From assembly GCA_046726315.1 (NCBI GenBank), contig JBKPAG010000016.1:10107-74106 (forward strand): a stretch of 64,000 nucleotides of DNA. The letters run 5' to 3'. The notes beneath the pieces were generated by a model, which was not told where the DNA came from, made no database searches, and was given only the letters and a program-made list of their open reading frames with translations. Shown here piece by piece: positions 8,201-16,860 of the stretch (the stretch's first letter is position 1; every line of letters starts with the position of its first letter). Made by a program: the position numbers and the translations under genes. This DNA comes from JACVRX01 sp046726315. Lineage in GTDB: Bacteria; Actinomycetota; Actinomycetes; Jiangellales; Jiangellaceae.

Positions 8201-10114
8201 CAGTTCCTTCCGGCCACCTACCTCGGCGACCTGCCGAGCCTGGTAGCGCAGGCCGAAGTCATAGATCCAGGCCATCGCTTCGACCGAGTCGTCGCGACGG
8301 ACGATCTCGTACGGGCGCTCGTCTATCACCTCAACGCCCATCCGGGACAGGATCGGCAGCACCTGGGTCAGCGAGATCGGCGTCCCTGTCCGGTAGATCT
8401 TGAACCGGCGCTCGTTCGGAGCACCCCCGATCGGCCGATAGAGGTTCATACCCAGGCCGTCCTCGTCGGGCAACTCCTCGAACCGGGTCAGGTCGGCCAC
8501 CGCGGTACGGGCCGGGAATTCCTCCTTGTATGCCTCCGGGAACGCATCCCTGTAACGGCGCAGCAGCCGGGCCGCCTGTTCCTCGCCGACCTGATCGGCC
8601 AGCGCGTCGGAGAAGTCGTCGCTCCACGCCCGTGTGGCGGCTGCGAGCTGTTTCTCCAGCGCGGGGACGTCGAGCTCGGGCGGCACCTGGTCCGGCGCCA
8701 TCCGGATGACGAAGTGCAGACGAGCCAGTAACGCCTCGCTCACCAGCACCGTGTGATCAATGGTCCGGCCACGGGTGGTCGCGAGCAAGATCGCCTGGAT
8801 CCGCTCACGCACTGCCGTGTTGAATCGGTCCCGCGGCAGGTAAACCAGGCAGGACAGGTACCGGCCGTAGATGTCGGCTCGGACGAACAGCCGCAGCTGC
8901 CGCCGCTCTTGCAGGTGAACCACGGCGAGCGCGATCGAGAAGAGCTCATCGACGGAGATCTGGAACAGCTCGTCGCGTGGATACGTCTCCAGGACCTGCA
9001 TCAGATCCTTGCCCGAGTGGCCGCTGGGCGCGAAGCCACTGCGTTCGAGGACCTGCGCTGCTTTGGTTCGCAGCACGGGAATGCGGAGCACGCTCTCGGT
9101 GTACGCGGGCGAGGTGAGCAGCCCGAGGAACCTGCGCTCCCCAACGACCTCACCGGACTCGTCGAAGACCTTGACGCCGATGTAGTCGAGATAGGTGTTG
9201 CGGTGGATGGTTGCTTTCGAGTTGGCCTTGGTGAGAACCAGTAGACGCTTCTCTCTGGCCCGAGCCTTCACGCCGGGCGAGAGCTTGGCGAACGAGCCGG
9301 ACAGCTCTTGGTCGGCGCGCAGGATCCCCAGACCGGATCCGGTGACGGCCCGCAGTACGTCGTCTCCGTCGATCGTCTCCAACGCGTACTCGCGATATCC
9401 GAGGAACGAGAAATGGTCGTCGGCGAGCCAGCGCAGCAGCTCCTGCGCTTCGGCCACCTCCTCATCGGGCACCGGAAGCTGGGTCTTCTCGAGCTCAGCT
9501 GCGATCTCCTCGGCGCGCTGGCGCATCTTCGGCCAGTCCTCGACTGCTTCGCGGACGTCGCGGAGCACGTTGCGCAATTCGCCGGTGATCTCCTGTTGGA
9601 CGCCCTCGTCGGTCTCGCGGTCGATCTCGATGTGCATCCACGACTCGACCACCGCGTCGGGCATCTCGGTGATCGGGGCAGACTCACCGACGTCGCAGAC
9701 CTCGAGCAGTTCCCCGGCCACGTCGCGGCGGACGACGAACTGGGGATGGACCACCATGTGAATGGATCGGCCGCGCCGCGTCAGCGCCATCGTCACCGAG
9801 TCGACGAGGAACGGCATGTCGTCGGTGACCACCTCGACGACGGTGTGCCCGGAGGACCAGCCGTGCTCCTCGATGGTCGGGGTGTAGACCCGAACCAGGG
9901 AGCGGCCCTGCGGTCGGGTCTGGGCGAACTGTCGCTGCGACGAGGCCGCGCCGAAGACGTCCACCGGGTCGCGATCGACGACGTCCTCGGGGGCGACGTG
10001 CCGGTAGTAGCGCCGTAGGAACGCCTCGTCCTCCGGACGGTGCCCGCGATGACCCACGGCCGACGCCGCCTTCGCCAGTAGCTCGGACTTGGCCTCGTCG
10101 AGCCGGTTGCCCAT
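5222..10114 (-). CDS. gdh: NAD-specific glutamate dehydrogenase, large type
   Basis: Oxidises glutamate to 2-oxoglutarate and ammonium with NAD in the cytoplasm. At 1,630 residues it has the size of the GDH180 class. The long N-terminal half carries ACT-like regulatory regions. The catalytic core lies after residue ~800 with PVGAKGGFVAK (catalytic Lys near 857), GDMSGDVFGNGM near 1000 and the dinucleotide-binding EGGNLGLTQLGR near 1150. A helical C-terminal domain follows. It stands alone, downstream of the tryptophan dioxygenase gene on the same strand with a gap of about 115 bp. Confidence 0.95.
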   Translation of the reverse strand: MGNRLDEAKSELLAKAASAVGHRGHRPEDEAFLRRYYRHVAPEDVVDRDPVDVFGAASSQRQFAQTRPQGRSLVRVYTPTIEEHGWSSGHTVVEVVTDDMPFLVDSVTMALTRRGRSIHMVVHPQFVVRRDVAGELLEVCDVGESAPITEMPDAVVESWMHIEIDRETDEGVQQEITGELRNVLRDVREAVEDWPKMRQRAEEIAAELEKTQLPVPDEEVAEAQELLRWLADDHFSFLGYREYALETIDGDDVLRAVTGSGLGILRADQELSGSFAKLSPGVKARAREKRLLVLTKANSKATIHRNTYLDYIGVKVFDESGEVVGERRFLGLLTSPAYTESVLRIPVLRTKAAQVLERSGFAPSGHSGKDLMQVLETYPRDELFQISVDELFSIALAVVHLQERRQLRLFVRADIYGRYLSCLVYLPRDRFNTAVRERIQAILLATTRGRTIDHTVLVSEALLARLHFVIRMAPDQVPPELDVPALEKQLAAATRAWSDDFSDALADQVGEEQAARLLRRYRDAFPEAYKEEFPARTAVADLTRFEELPDEDGLGMNLYRPIGGAPNERRFKIYRTGTPISLTQVLPILSRMGVEVIDERPYEIVRRDDSVEAMAWIYDFGLRYQARQVAEVGGRKELFQDAFAAVWRGDAESDGFNALVLQAGLSWREASVLRAYAKYLRQAGSTFSQDYLEECLSTYVGIASLLINLFETRFDPDRSFDDPAARDTAAKEIVVKLERALDDVASLDQDRILRSFVALVQSTLRTNYFRVAAPVQSSTALAFKLNPSEIPDLPDPRPMFEMWVYSPRVEGVHLRFGAVARGGLRWSDRREDFRTEVLGLVKAQAVKNAVIVPVGAKGGFVAKRLPDPAVNREAWLAEGVESYKTFIRALLDVTDNRAADRSVVPPPYVVRHDSDDPYLVVAADKGTATFSDIANRVAIDYGFWLGDAFASGGSAGYDHKAMGITARGAWESVKRHFREMGRNCQSEDFTCVGIGDMSGDVFGNGMLLSTHILLVAAFDHRHIFLDPNPDAAISYTERRRLFELPRSTWADYNSQLISEGGGVHPRTAKRIELTPQVRKRLGIDESVTEMTPPDLLRAILMAPADLLWNGGIGTYVKASSETHADVGDKANDAIRVNGAELRCGCVGEGGNLGLTQLGRIEYAISGADGKGGRINTDAIDNSAGVDTSDHEVNIKILLDGVVREGDLTEKQRNELLAAMTDEVGRLVLANNYGQNIALASAAHQASNLAHVHHAYIAKLEAEGKLNRGLEFLPSDPKFAERIQAGRGLTSPELSVLLAYTKNLMYGELLETPLPDDTYLRKALHAYFPTDLRERYPDRIDEHPLRREIVTTLVVNDLVNEAGTTFAYRLGMETGGTMEDLARAHTVASVVYRIPELSADVAALDNLISAEMQTRMRLEGRTITERATRWLTVNRRPPIDIASQIEFFQAPIARLLEELPDVMLGRELDSFVERRDRLTKAGVSDELANRVAVLPPAYGGLGIVETSASTGTDLSEVARVHFKLGEHLALGQLLERIVALPRTDRWQTMARAALRDDLHAVQTALTAQIIQNTDDGMDTKARVKAWAAQDAVVVGRARETLREIVESDTFDLARLSVGLRVVRSLLRTETA

Positions 10115-10228
10115 GTCTGCCCCCGGGAGAGCTCGCCCGTTACATCGTTGTAGCCGACCATTCCGACCTTAGTGCCCCGACGCCGCCAACACATCTCCGG
10201 CGTAGAGCGGCCGGAAACCAGCGTGCCG

Positions 10229-11026
10229 TCACAGCCAGGATCGCAACTCCCAAAGGACCGGGTAGTACCGCATCTCCAGCCGGGTCCGCAGGTAGGCAGC
10301 TCCCGCCGACCCGCCGGTTCCGGTCTTGGTCCCGATCATGCGTTCGACCATCATGATATGCCGAGCCCGCCAACCGGCCGCGCGCTCGTCGTGGACCAGT
10401 AGAGCCTCAGCGAGCTCCCAGATGTCGCCGTAGGTGGCCCTGTCCCGGGCCACAAGGCGCAGGGAAGCACCCACCTCGCGGTCGTCGCCGGCGGGCAGGC
10501 CGCGCTTCTCCAGTGCCGAGACGAAGGCGTCCCACAGCGTCGGCTCGGTCAGCCGGCGCAGCAACCTCGTCCGCTCCTCGACGGTGATCCCGCGGAAACG
10601 GTCGACGACCTGCGGGTCCTTGGCTCCGGACAAGAACTCGAGCTCCCGGAACTGGACCGACTGGAAGCCACTCGCGGGCGCCAGCTGCTCCCGGAACTCG
10701 AGGAAGTCTTGCGGGGTCATCGTCTCCAGCACGGCGATCTGCTCGATGAGGATCCGCTCGATCTCGTGCACCCGGGCGAGCAGATGGCGGGCCCGCCACA
10801 GCTCCCCGTCGGTCATCGCATCCCGGGCCGACTCGAGCTCGAAGAGCAGCAGTTTGAACCACAGCTCGTAGACCTGGTGGATGGTGATGAACAGCAGCTC
10901 GTCGTGCGCATCGCTGGCCAGCCGCTGCTGGTCGAGCAGCTCGTCCAGGCGCAGGTAGGTTCCGTAGGTCAGCCGGGCGCCGTCCTCACCGAACTGCGCC
11001 GACGGGGGCTGCACCGAAGTAGTCAC
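10229..11026 (-). CDS. kynA: Tryptophan 2,3-dioxygenase
   Basis: Haem enzyme opening the indole ring of tryptophan to N-formylkynurenine. The 265-residue protein has the family signature LTYGTYLRLDELLDQQ, FITIHQVYELWFK with the distal His, and a C-terminal RHIMMVERMIG with the haem-ligand His near 223, followed by GTKTGTGGSAG. The start is GTG 11026; a TACAGT box 6 nt upstream indicates a leaderless message and rules out a much longer open frame. No kynureninase or formamidase is nearby, so the rest of the pathway must be elsewhere. Confidence 0.95.
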   Translation of the reverse strand: MTTSVQPPSAQFGEDGARLTYGTYLRLDELLDQQRLASDAHDELLFITIHQVYELWFKLLLFELESARDAMTDGELWRARHLLARVHEIERILIEQIAVLETMTPQDFLEFREQLAPASGFQSVQFRELEFLSGAKDPQVVDRFRGITVEERTRLLRRLTEPTLWDAFVSALEKRGLPAGDDREVGASLRLVARDRATYGDIWELAEALLVHDERAAGWRARHIMMVERMIGTKTGTGGSAGAAYLRTRLEMRYYPVLWELRSWL

Positions 11027-11032
11027 GCCGCC

Positions 11033-11038
11033 ACTGTA
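11033..11038 (-). promoter_or_regulatory. -10 box of leaderless kynA promoter
   Basis: TACAGT followed by 6 nt and then the GTG start at 11026. No ribosome site is present. The pattern matches the other leaderless starts in this window. Confidence 0.5.
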
Positions 11039-11110
11039 GGTCGCCTGGGTGCGCCGAGGGACGGCCCGGCAGACTGTTGCGCCACCCCCGCCTACCCCGA
11101 GGATGTGCAC

Positions 11111-11611
11111 ATGGACCTGCGAACCGAGCAGCGTTACGACGCCGACCCGTCGACAGTGTTCGCGATGCTCACCGACGAGGTCTTCCTGGCGCGCAAAGCT
11201 CAGGCGACGGGCGCGCTGCGGCACGAGGCGGCGGTGGTCAGGGACGGCGACCGGGTGACGGTCCGGCTGCTGCGGGTGATGCCCCCCGAGGTGCCCGACT
11301 TGGTGCGGCGGTTCGTCGGCGACACCATCGACCTCGACCAGACCGATACCTGGGAGCCGGCGGCCGCCGACGGCTCGCGGACCGGCTCGATCCGCATCAC
11401 CATGGGCGGTGCTCCGGTGCAGCTGACCGGCAACATGCGGCTCACGCGCACCACAACGGGAAGTCAGACGAACATCGACGCCCAGATCACGGCGGCGATC
11501 CCACTGTTCGGCGGCAAGATCGAGAAGGCCGTGCACGACGCGCTGCTCGAGGCAGCCCGCATGGAGGAGGAAGCCGGACGCGCTTGGCTCGACGGGAATC
11601 GCGGCGCGTAA
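11111..11611 (+). CDS. DUF2505 family protein
   Basis: A 166-residue actinobacterial protein of the DUF2505 family, resembling the polyketide-cyclase/START fold: MDLRTEQRYDADPSTVFAML at the start, a central beta-rich region and a C-terminal helix. Such proteins probably bind a hydrophobic ligand; no substrate is known. A GAGG lies about 8 nt before ATG 11111; an in-frame GTG two codons earlier is possible. It is divergent from kynA and its end is 5 bp from the end of convergent glgC. Confidence 0.75.
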   Translation: MDLRTEQRYDADPSTVFAMLTDEVFLARKAQATGALRHEAAVVRDGDRVTVRLLRVMPPEVPDLVRRFVGDTIDLDQTDTWEPAAADGSRTGSIRITMGGAPVQLTGNMRLTRTTTGSQTNIDAQITAAIPLFGGKIEKAVHDALLEAARMEEEAGRAWLDGNRGA

Positions 11612-11616
11612 CGCAA

Positions 11617-12840
11617 TCAGGCTTCGACCCGGATTCCCTTGCCGACAACGGTGATGCCGCCCTCGCTGACGGTGTAGCCGCGGGCCCGGTCGGCGTCCTT
11701 GTCCACACCGACGGCCGCACCCTTGGGGACGACCACATGCTTGTCCAGAATCGCGTCGCGCACCACGGCGCCCGATTCGACCTGGACGCCGTGCATGAGC
11801 ACGGAACGCAGCGCCTCCGCACCATCGCGGAGGCCGACGCCTGGCGACAACACCGAATGGTCGACCAGAGAGCCCGCGATGATGCAGCCACTTGTCAAGA
11901 TCGACTCATGAGCTCGACCGCCTTCGACGATCTTCGCGCCGGGCAGTTGCGGATGGCTGGTGAGAATCGGCCAGTCCCGGTTGTACAGGCTGAAGATCGG
12001 CTCGATCGAAACCAGGTCCATGTGCGACTCGTGGTAGGTGTCGATCGTCCCCACGTCGCGCCAGTAGCCGCGGTCGCGGTCTGTCGTGCCGGGCACGTCA
12101 TTGTCGGCAAAGTCGTAGACGAACGCCCGACCTTGGCCGACCAGGAACGGGATGATGTTGCCCCCCATGTCATGGACCGATCCGTCGTCGCCGGCGTCGG
12201 CCTGCAGGGCTTCCAGCAGCACATCGGTCGAGAACACGTAGTTGCCCATGGACGCGAAGGAGCTGTCCGGGTCGTCGGGCACGCCCGGCGGGTCGGCGGG
12301 CTTCTCCAGGAACGCGTCGATCCGCCGCCCATCGGAGGTCTGGATGATACCGAAGCTGCTCGCACCTTGACGTGGCACCCGAATGCCGGCGACGGTGACG
12401 CCGGCATCATTGGCAATGTGCGCCTCCAGCATCTGCCGGGGATCCATCCGGTAGACGTGATCCGCGCCGAACACGACGACGTGGTCCGGCGTCTCGTCAT
12501 ACACCAGGTTCAACGACTGGTAGATCGCATCCGCGCTGCCCTGGTACCAACGGGGGCCGAGGCGCTGCTGGGCCGGTACCGGCGTGACGTACTGGCCGAG
12601 GATCGTGCCCATGCGCCAGGTCAGCGAGATGTGCCGGTCGAGTGAGTGCGACTTGTACTGCGTCAGCACGCAGATCCGATCGATCCCCCCGTTGACGAGG
12701 TTGGACAGCACGAAGTCGATCAGGCGGTAGCTACCCCCATAGGGCACAGCCGGCTTGGCCCGGTCGGCGGTGAGGGGCATCAACCGCTTGCCTTCTCCCC
12801 CCGCGAGAACGATGCCTAGTACATGCAGCGCCGATGCCAT
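11617..12840 (-). CDS. glgC: Glucose-1-phosphate adenylyltransferase
   Basis: Makes ADP-glucose from glucose-1-phosphate and ATP, the committed step for glycogen and maltose-1-phosphate. The 407-residue protein shows GIVLAGGEGKRLMPLT at residues 9-24, PYGGSYRLIDF, the ADHVYRMDP motif and a C-terminal left-handed beta-helix. The start ATG 12840 is set by a leaderless -10 box. The ADP-glucose user glgM lies 700 bp away on the other strand, as in mycobacteria. Confidence 0.95.
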   Translation of the reverse strand: MASALHVLGIVLAGGEGKRLMPLTADRAKPAVPYGGSYRLIDFVLSNLVNGGIDRICVLTQYKSHSLDRHISLTWRMGTILGQYVTPVPAQQRLGPRWYQGSADAIYQSLNLVYDETPDHVVVFGADHVYRMDPRQMLEAHIANDAGVTVAGIRVPRQGASSFGIIQTSDGRRIDAFLEKPADPPGVPDDPDSSFASMGNYVFSTDVLLEALQADAGDDGSVHDMGGNIIPFLVGQGRAFVYDFADNDVPGTTDRDRGYWRDVGTIDTYHESHMDLVSIEPIFSLYNRDWPILTSHPQLPGAKIVEGGRAHESILTSGCIIAGSLVDHSVLSPGVGLRDGAEALRSVLMHGVQVESGAVVRDAILDKHVVVPKGAAVGVDKDADRARGYTVSEGGITVVGKGIRVEA

Positions 12841-12846
12841 GAGCGA

Positions 12847-12852
12847 ACACTA
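12847..12852 (-). promoter_or_regulatory. -10 box of leaderless glgC promoter
   Basis: TAGTGT, 6 nt, then ATG 12840 on the minus strand; no ribosome site is present. Confidence 0.5.
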
Positions 12853-12932
12853 GCCAGTGTGTCTGCGCTCGAACCCTCGTTCGTGGCAGGTATTTCTCGC
12901 CAACCGGTCGTTGCGTTGACCAGGATGAGTCC

Positions 12933-13481
12933 ATGCCCGAATTGATCAGCCCCTCAGCTCGCGTTCACGTCTCCTGGCTCGAGGCCCTGACCGAGCCGGG
13001 CTACGAGCCTCGATGGGCCGACGACCTCGACATCGAGCAGTTGAGAGACCCTCGAGCGTTCGCCGCCTACGTCGCCGACCAGCAGGCGTTGGCTCGGGAG
13101 GAGACGCTGCGTGTAACGGGTTGGGCGCCCGCGACCCACCTGTGGTGGGTCGACGGCTCGCAGTTTCTCGGCCGGTTGTCCATCCGACACCGGTTGACTC
13201 CGTGGCTGCTGGACTACAGCGGGCACATCGGCTACGACGTGCGCCCCTCGGCACGGCGGCGTGGCCACGCGACAGCGATGCTCCGTGCGGCGCTGCCCTG
13301 GTGTCGTGAACTAGGGATCGATCCCGTGCTGGTCACGTGCGACGCCGACAATGTCGCTTCCCGCAAGGTCATCGAGAACAATGGCGGACAGTTCGAGGAC
13401 CAGCGCGACGTCAAGCTGCGCTATTGGATCTCGACATCCGTGCCACGGGTTCCCAGACGTGCCACAGTTGCGTCGTCGTGA
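12933..13481 (+). CDS. GNAT family N-acetyltransferase
   Basis: A 182-residue acetyltransferase. The acetyl-CoA binding loop is seen in IGYDVRPSARRRGHATAML near residues 90-110, followed by CDADNVASRKVIENNGG, the typical motif B end. Its substrate is unknown; related proteins acetylate small amines or ribosomal-protein N-termini. It lies between glgC and glgM and is 30 bp upstream of glgM on the same strand, so cotranscription is likely, but no functional link to glycogen is known. Confidence 0.85.
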   Translation: MPELISPSARVHVSWLEALTEPGYEPRWADDLDIEQLRDPRAFAAYVADQQALAREETLRVTGWAPATHLWWVDGSQFLGRLSIRHRLTPWLLDYSGHIGYDVRPSARRRGHATAMLRAALPWCRELGIDPVLVTCDADNVASRKVIENNGGQFEDQRDVKLRYWISTSVPRVPRRATVASS

Positions 13482-13511
13482 CGGTCGTGGCATGGAGGGA
13501 TGTGATCGAGC

Positions 13512-14711
13512 ATGGCCGACCCGTTTCGGCTGGCGGTACTCACCAGGGAGTTCCCTCCGTTCGTCTATGGCGGCGCGGGCGTCCACGTCGACTTCCTGGT
13601 CCGCGAGTTGAGGCGCCTGTCCGACCAGGTCGCCGTCGACGTGCACGCACTCGGCGAGCCCCGCGACGGTGCCGCGACCTACCCTGAGAGCGACCCGCGG
13701 ATGCCCGATGCGAACGCGGCGCTGCGCATCCTGTCCGCGGATCTGGCGATGGTCGCGGCTCTCGGCGACGCCGACGTAGCGCACTCACACACCTGGTATG
13801 CCAACTTCGCCGGGCACCTGGCGTCGTTGCTGTACGGGATTCCGCACGTCGTCACGGCCCACTCGCTCGAACCGCTGCGACCGTGGAAGGCCGAACAGCT
13901 CGCCGGTGGATACCGGGTGTCCTCCTGGGCGGAGAAGACGGCCTACGAGGCCGCGGCCGCCGTCATCGCCGTCAGCAACGGCATGCGCCGCGACATCTTG
14001 GACTGCTACCCCGCAATCGAGCCAGGCCGCGTCCACGTCGTCCATAACGGCATCGATACCGACTACTACCGACCAGTACAGGAAACCGACGTCCTCGACC
14101 GCCTCGGTGTCGACCGCGCTCGCCCATCGGTGGCCTTCGTCGGACGGATCACGCGGCAGAAGGGCGTGCCTCATCTGCTGCGTGCCGCGCTGAAGCTGGA
14201 CCCCGACGTCCAGCTGATCCTGCTCGCCGGAGCGGCGGACACGCCCGAACTTGCCCGCGAGACCGACGAGTTGGTCGAGCGGCTGCGGGCCGAACGGACC
14301 GGCGTCGTGCTGGTCAGCGAGATGCTGCCGCGCGAGGATGTCCGGCAGGTGCTCACACACGCCACGCTGTTCTGTTGCCCGTCTGTCTACGAGCCCCTGG
14401 GCATCGTGAACCTCGAGGCCATGGCCTGTTCGACGGCAGTCGTCGCGAGTGCGGTCGGCGGGATACCGGAGGTCGTCGAGCACGGTGTGACCGGATTGCT
14501 CGTGCCGTACGACGCGGACCGGCCGGCGGAGTTCGAGGCTGGTCTTGCCCGCGCCATCGATACCGTTGCCGGAGATGCTGCGCTGGCCGCCGCCATGGGT
14601 CGGGCCGGTCGGCGGCGAGCAGAAACAGAGTTCGGCTGGGACGCCGTCGCCGCCCAGACCGTGCAGGTCTACCGCTCGGTGCTCCCGACCACCCGGTCAG
14701 TGCGCACGTAG
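13512..14711 (+). CDS. glgM: GT4 glycogen synthase / alpha-maltose-1-phosphate synthase
   Basis: Retaining GT-B glycosyltransferase that uses ADP-glucose; in mycobacteria GlgM makes maltose-1-phosphate for the GlgE pathway as well as extending glucan. The 399-residue protein has the N-terminal LTREFPPFVYGGAGVHVDFL, the FVGRITRQKGVPHLL linker of the second Rossmann fold, and the E-x7-E nucleotide-sugar motif in YEPLGIVNLEAMA. It is the actinobacterial type, shorter than the GT5 enzyme. A GGAGGG precedes ATG 13512. No glgE or glgB is in the window. Confidence 0.9.
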   Translation: MADPFRLAVLTREFPPFVYGGAGVHVDFLVRELRRLSDQVAVDVHALGEPRDGAATYPESDPRMPDANAALRILSADLAMVAALGDADVAHSHTWYANFAGHLASLLYGIPHVVTAHSLEPLRPWKAEQLAGGYRVSSWAEKTAYEAAAAVIAVSNGMRRDILDCYPAIEPGRVHVVHNGIDTDYYRPVQETDVLDRLGVDRARPSVAFVGRITRQKGVPHLLRAALKLDPDVQLILLAGAADTPELARETDELVERLRAERTGVVLVSEMLPREDVRQVLTHATLFCCPSVYEPLGIVNLEAMACSTAVVASAVGGIPEVVEHGVTGLLVPYDADRPAEFEAGLARAIDTVAGDAALAAAMGRAGRRRAETEFGWDAVAAQTVQVYRSVLPTTRSVRT

Positions 14712-14740
14712 ACGTTCATCGCGTCACCAGGGAAGGAGCG

Positions 14741-15121
14741 ATGATGCGCCAGGGCATCGACATCGACCACGTGCGGCGATGGGTCGACGGCTATCTGGCC
14801 GCCTGGGCCAGCAACGACCCGAACGCCATCAAGGCCCTGTTCACGCCGGACGGGGTGTATCGCGACCGCCCATTCGCCACCCCGAAGACAGGGCACGACG
14901 CGATCAGTGCCGACTGGCTGGAGCGGAAGGACGAGCCTGGGACCTGGCAGGCATCGCTGGAGCCGCTGCTGGTGCACGACGACACGGCCATCGTCACCGG
15001 AAAAGTCGACTACACCAACGGCAGCCGCTACGCCAACCTGTGGGTAATCCGGTTCAGCGACGACGGCCGTGCTGCGGAGTTCACCGAATGGTGGATGGAT
15101 CGGCCCGAGGACGCATCGTGA
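14741..15121 (+). CDS. SnoaL-like/NTF2-fold protein
   Basis: A 126-residue nuclear-transport-factor-2 fold protein: an N-terminal helix with YLAAWASNDPNAIKALF, then TPDGVYRDRPF, and a C-terminal beta sheet with FSDDGRAAEFTEWWMD. Such proteins are cyclases, isomerases or small-ligand binders; nothing shows which. GGAAGGAG lies 3 nt before ATG 14741. Its stop overlaps the next start in a GTGA, so the two are coupled. Confidence 0.8.
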   Translation: MMRQGIDIDHVRRWVDGYLAAWASNDPNAIKALFTPDGVYRDRPFATPKTGHDAISADWLERKDEPGTWQASLEPLLVHDDTAIVTGKVDYTNGSRYANLWVIRFSDDGRAAEFTEWWMDRPEDAS

Positions 15122-15615
15122 CGCCGGCTGCTGGAACGAGGTGGCACGAGCGCCTGGACGCCACCGGCGCGGTCTACGGTTCGCTGCTTGCCGCGTCGGT
15201 CATCCTCGGCCAGGCGCCGTTGCAAGAAAGCGTCCCACCCGTCGAGCTCGCCGTCATCCTGCTCGCGACCGGCGCCGTGTTCTGGCTGGTTCATGTCTAC
15301 TCACGCAGCCTCGGGCACTATGTCGTCGACGGTCGGATCCACCGGCACCGGCTGGCCCACATCATGCGGGAGGAGAGCCCGATCATCCTCGCGTCGATCC
15401 CGCCGGCGATAGCTGCACTCCTCGTCGGAGCGATCGGCGATGCGTCGAGGGCGGCCACGTGGGCATTCTTGGTCGCGCTCGCCGGACAACTCGTCTGGGC
15501 GGTAGTCGCGGCCCGGGAAGCAGGGCAGTCACGGATCGGGATCGTCGTCACGGTCATGGTCAACCTTGCGGTCGGGCTGGTCCTGATTGCGCTGAAGGTG
15601 TTCATCGGGCACTGA
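15118..15615 (+). CDS. Integral membrane protein, unknown function
   Basis: A 165-residue protein with about four transmembrane segments (near 20-40, 46-65, 98-120 and 125-160), starting at GTG 15118 inside a GTGA overlap with the SnoaL-like gene. A conserved-looking stretch HVYSRSLGHYVVDGR lies between the second segment and a cytoplasmic loop. No family with known function is recognised. It ends in a region with a strong terminator. Confidence 0.65.
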   Translation: MTPAAGTRWHERLDATGAVYGSLLAASVILGQAPLQESVPPVELAVILLATGAVFWLVHVYSRSLGHYVVDGRIHRHRLAHIMREESPIILASIPPAIAALLVGAIGDASRAATWAFLVALAGQLVWAVVAAREAGQSRIGIVVTVMVNLAVGLVLIALKVFIGH

Positions 15616-15674
15616 CCGCTCGGGGCTGCCGACCGATCTCCCGTCACCGTTTCGCCCAGCAGCCATCGATGGCT

Positions 15675-15708
15675 CGGCCCCGGCCGGTCACAACGCCGGC
15701 TGGGGCCG
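15675..15708. terminator. Bidirectional terminator hairpin
   Basis: A 13-bp stem (CGGCCCCGGCCGG pairing with CCGGCTGGGGCCG, one G-U pair) around an 8-nt loop lies between two convergent genes ending at 15615 and 15731. There is no T-run, as usual in actinomycetes. Confidence 0.7.
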
Positions 15709-15730
15709 AACCACCTCACGGCACCGGGCC

Positions 15731-15898
15731 TCAGCCGGCAGCGCCTTTCAGCGCGTCTCCGAGTGCGTTTGCTTCGTCGGCAGACATTTCGACGACCAGG
15801 CGCCCCCCACCCTCGAGCGGAAGCCGCATCACGATGCCGCGGCCCTCCTTGGTGACTTCGAGCGGCCCGTCGCCAGTACGCGGCTTCATAGCCGCCAT
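15731..15898 (-). CDS. DUF3117 small protein
   Basis: A 55-residue protein nearly invariant across actinobacteria (Rv1211 family). It begins MAAMKPRTGDGPLEVTKEGR and ends with MSADEANALGDALKGAAG. Function is unknown; the conservation suggests a core role. ATG 15898 has an AAGAGGAAAGG ribosome region about 10 nt upstream. It keeps its place between glgM and tag as in M. tuberculosis, although paaX and an enoyl-CoA hydratase gene now stand between it and tag. Confidence 0.9.
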   Translation of the reverse strand: MAAMKPRTGDGPLEVTKEGRGIVMRLPLEGGGRLVVEMSADEANALGDALKGAAG

Positions 15899-16041
15899 CC
15901 GCGCACCCCTTTCCTCTTGCGCGCACCGGGCCCTGGATCGCCAGGGAACGATCCCGCGTGCATCACGGTGCGGCCATTATCCCGTATTGGTCGCGCCGAC
16001 GGGATGGGCTCACCGAGATGCATTCTGTGCTGCGAGGCAGG

Positions 16042-16860
16042 ATGGTGATCGTGAACGCCAGGTCCGCCCTCTTCGACCTCTACGGCGACCACCTTCGGTC
16101 GCGCCACGGTCGGGCCCGGGTCGCGTCCCTGGTCGCCGTGCTCGCGCCGCTCGACATCACCGCGCCGGCGGTCCGCACTGCGGTGTCTCGCATGGTCAAG
16201 CAGGGATGGTTGCAACCCACCCGGATCGAAGGGGCACCGGCGTACGCACTCACCGCACGGGCGGAACGTCGGCTCGAGGAAGCCGCCGCCCGGATCTACC
16301 GCACGCGTACTTCGGACGGTTGGGACGCTCGATGGCATCTCGTCGTCCCGAACCGGCCAGGCGATCGGGCTCGCCGAGACCGGCTCAAGAACGGGTTGGC
16401 GTTCCTGGGGTACACCCCCCTCGGCGACGGCGCCTGGGTGGCGGCCCGGCCCTCGCCCGAGCTGGATGCCCTGCTCGATGCCGAAGGAGTTCACGCGGAA
16501 AGGTTTGCCGCCTCTCATGAAACCGACGATGCCGACCTGGTGCGGCGAGCGTGGAACCTCGATGCCGTCGGCCGGGCGTACCAGCGGTGGCTGGCTGACG
16601 CCCGAGGTCTGGTCAGCGCGCTGCCCGTGCGCCCGACGGACGAGGAATCGTTCGCAGTCCGCAGTCAGCTCGTACACGAGTGGCGGAAGTTCTTGTTCAC
16701 CGACCCCGGCCTGCCCCGAGTCCTGCTCCCTGAGAACTGGCCGGGTGACGCAGCTGCCGCGTTCTTCGATACCGAGGCCGCCCGCCTGCTACCGGCGAGT
16801 GCACGCTTCGTTGACCATTGCCTGTCCATTCCACAGCGTCCGAACGGAGTCACCAGGTGA
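16042..16860 (+). CDS. paaX: PaaX-family transcriptional regulator
   Basis: A 272-residue repressor family protein with an N-terminal winged helix (SALFDLYGDHLRSRHGRARVASL to AVRTAVSRMVKQGWLQ) and the PaaX central and C-terminal domains (WNLDAVGRAYQRWL, LVHEWRKFLFTDPGLP). Classical PaaX senses phenylacetyl-CoA. Here it is coupled by a GTGA overlap to an enoyl-CoA hydratase, so the effector may be an acyl-CoA. The start is uncertain: ATG 16042 has a close AGGCAGG; in-frame ATGs at 15958 and 16018 are less likely. Confidence 0.85.
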   Translation: MVIVNARSALFDLYGDHLRSRHGRARVASLVAVLAPLDITAPAVRTAVSRMVKQGWLQPTRIEGAPAYALTARAERRLEEAAARIYRTRTSDGWDARWHLVVPNRPGDRARRDRLKNGLAFLGYTPLGDGAWVAARPSPELDALLDAEGVHAERFAASHETDDADLVRRAWNLDAVGRAYQRWLADARGLVSALPVRPTDEESFAVRSQLVHEWRKFLFTDPGLPRVLLPENWPGDAAAAFFDTEAARLLPASARFVDHCLSIPQRPNGVTR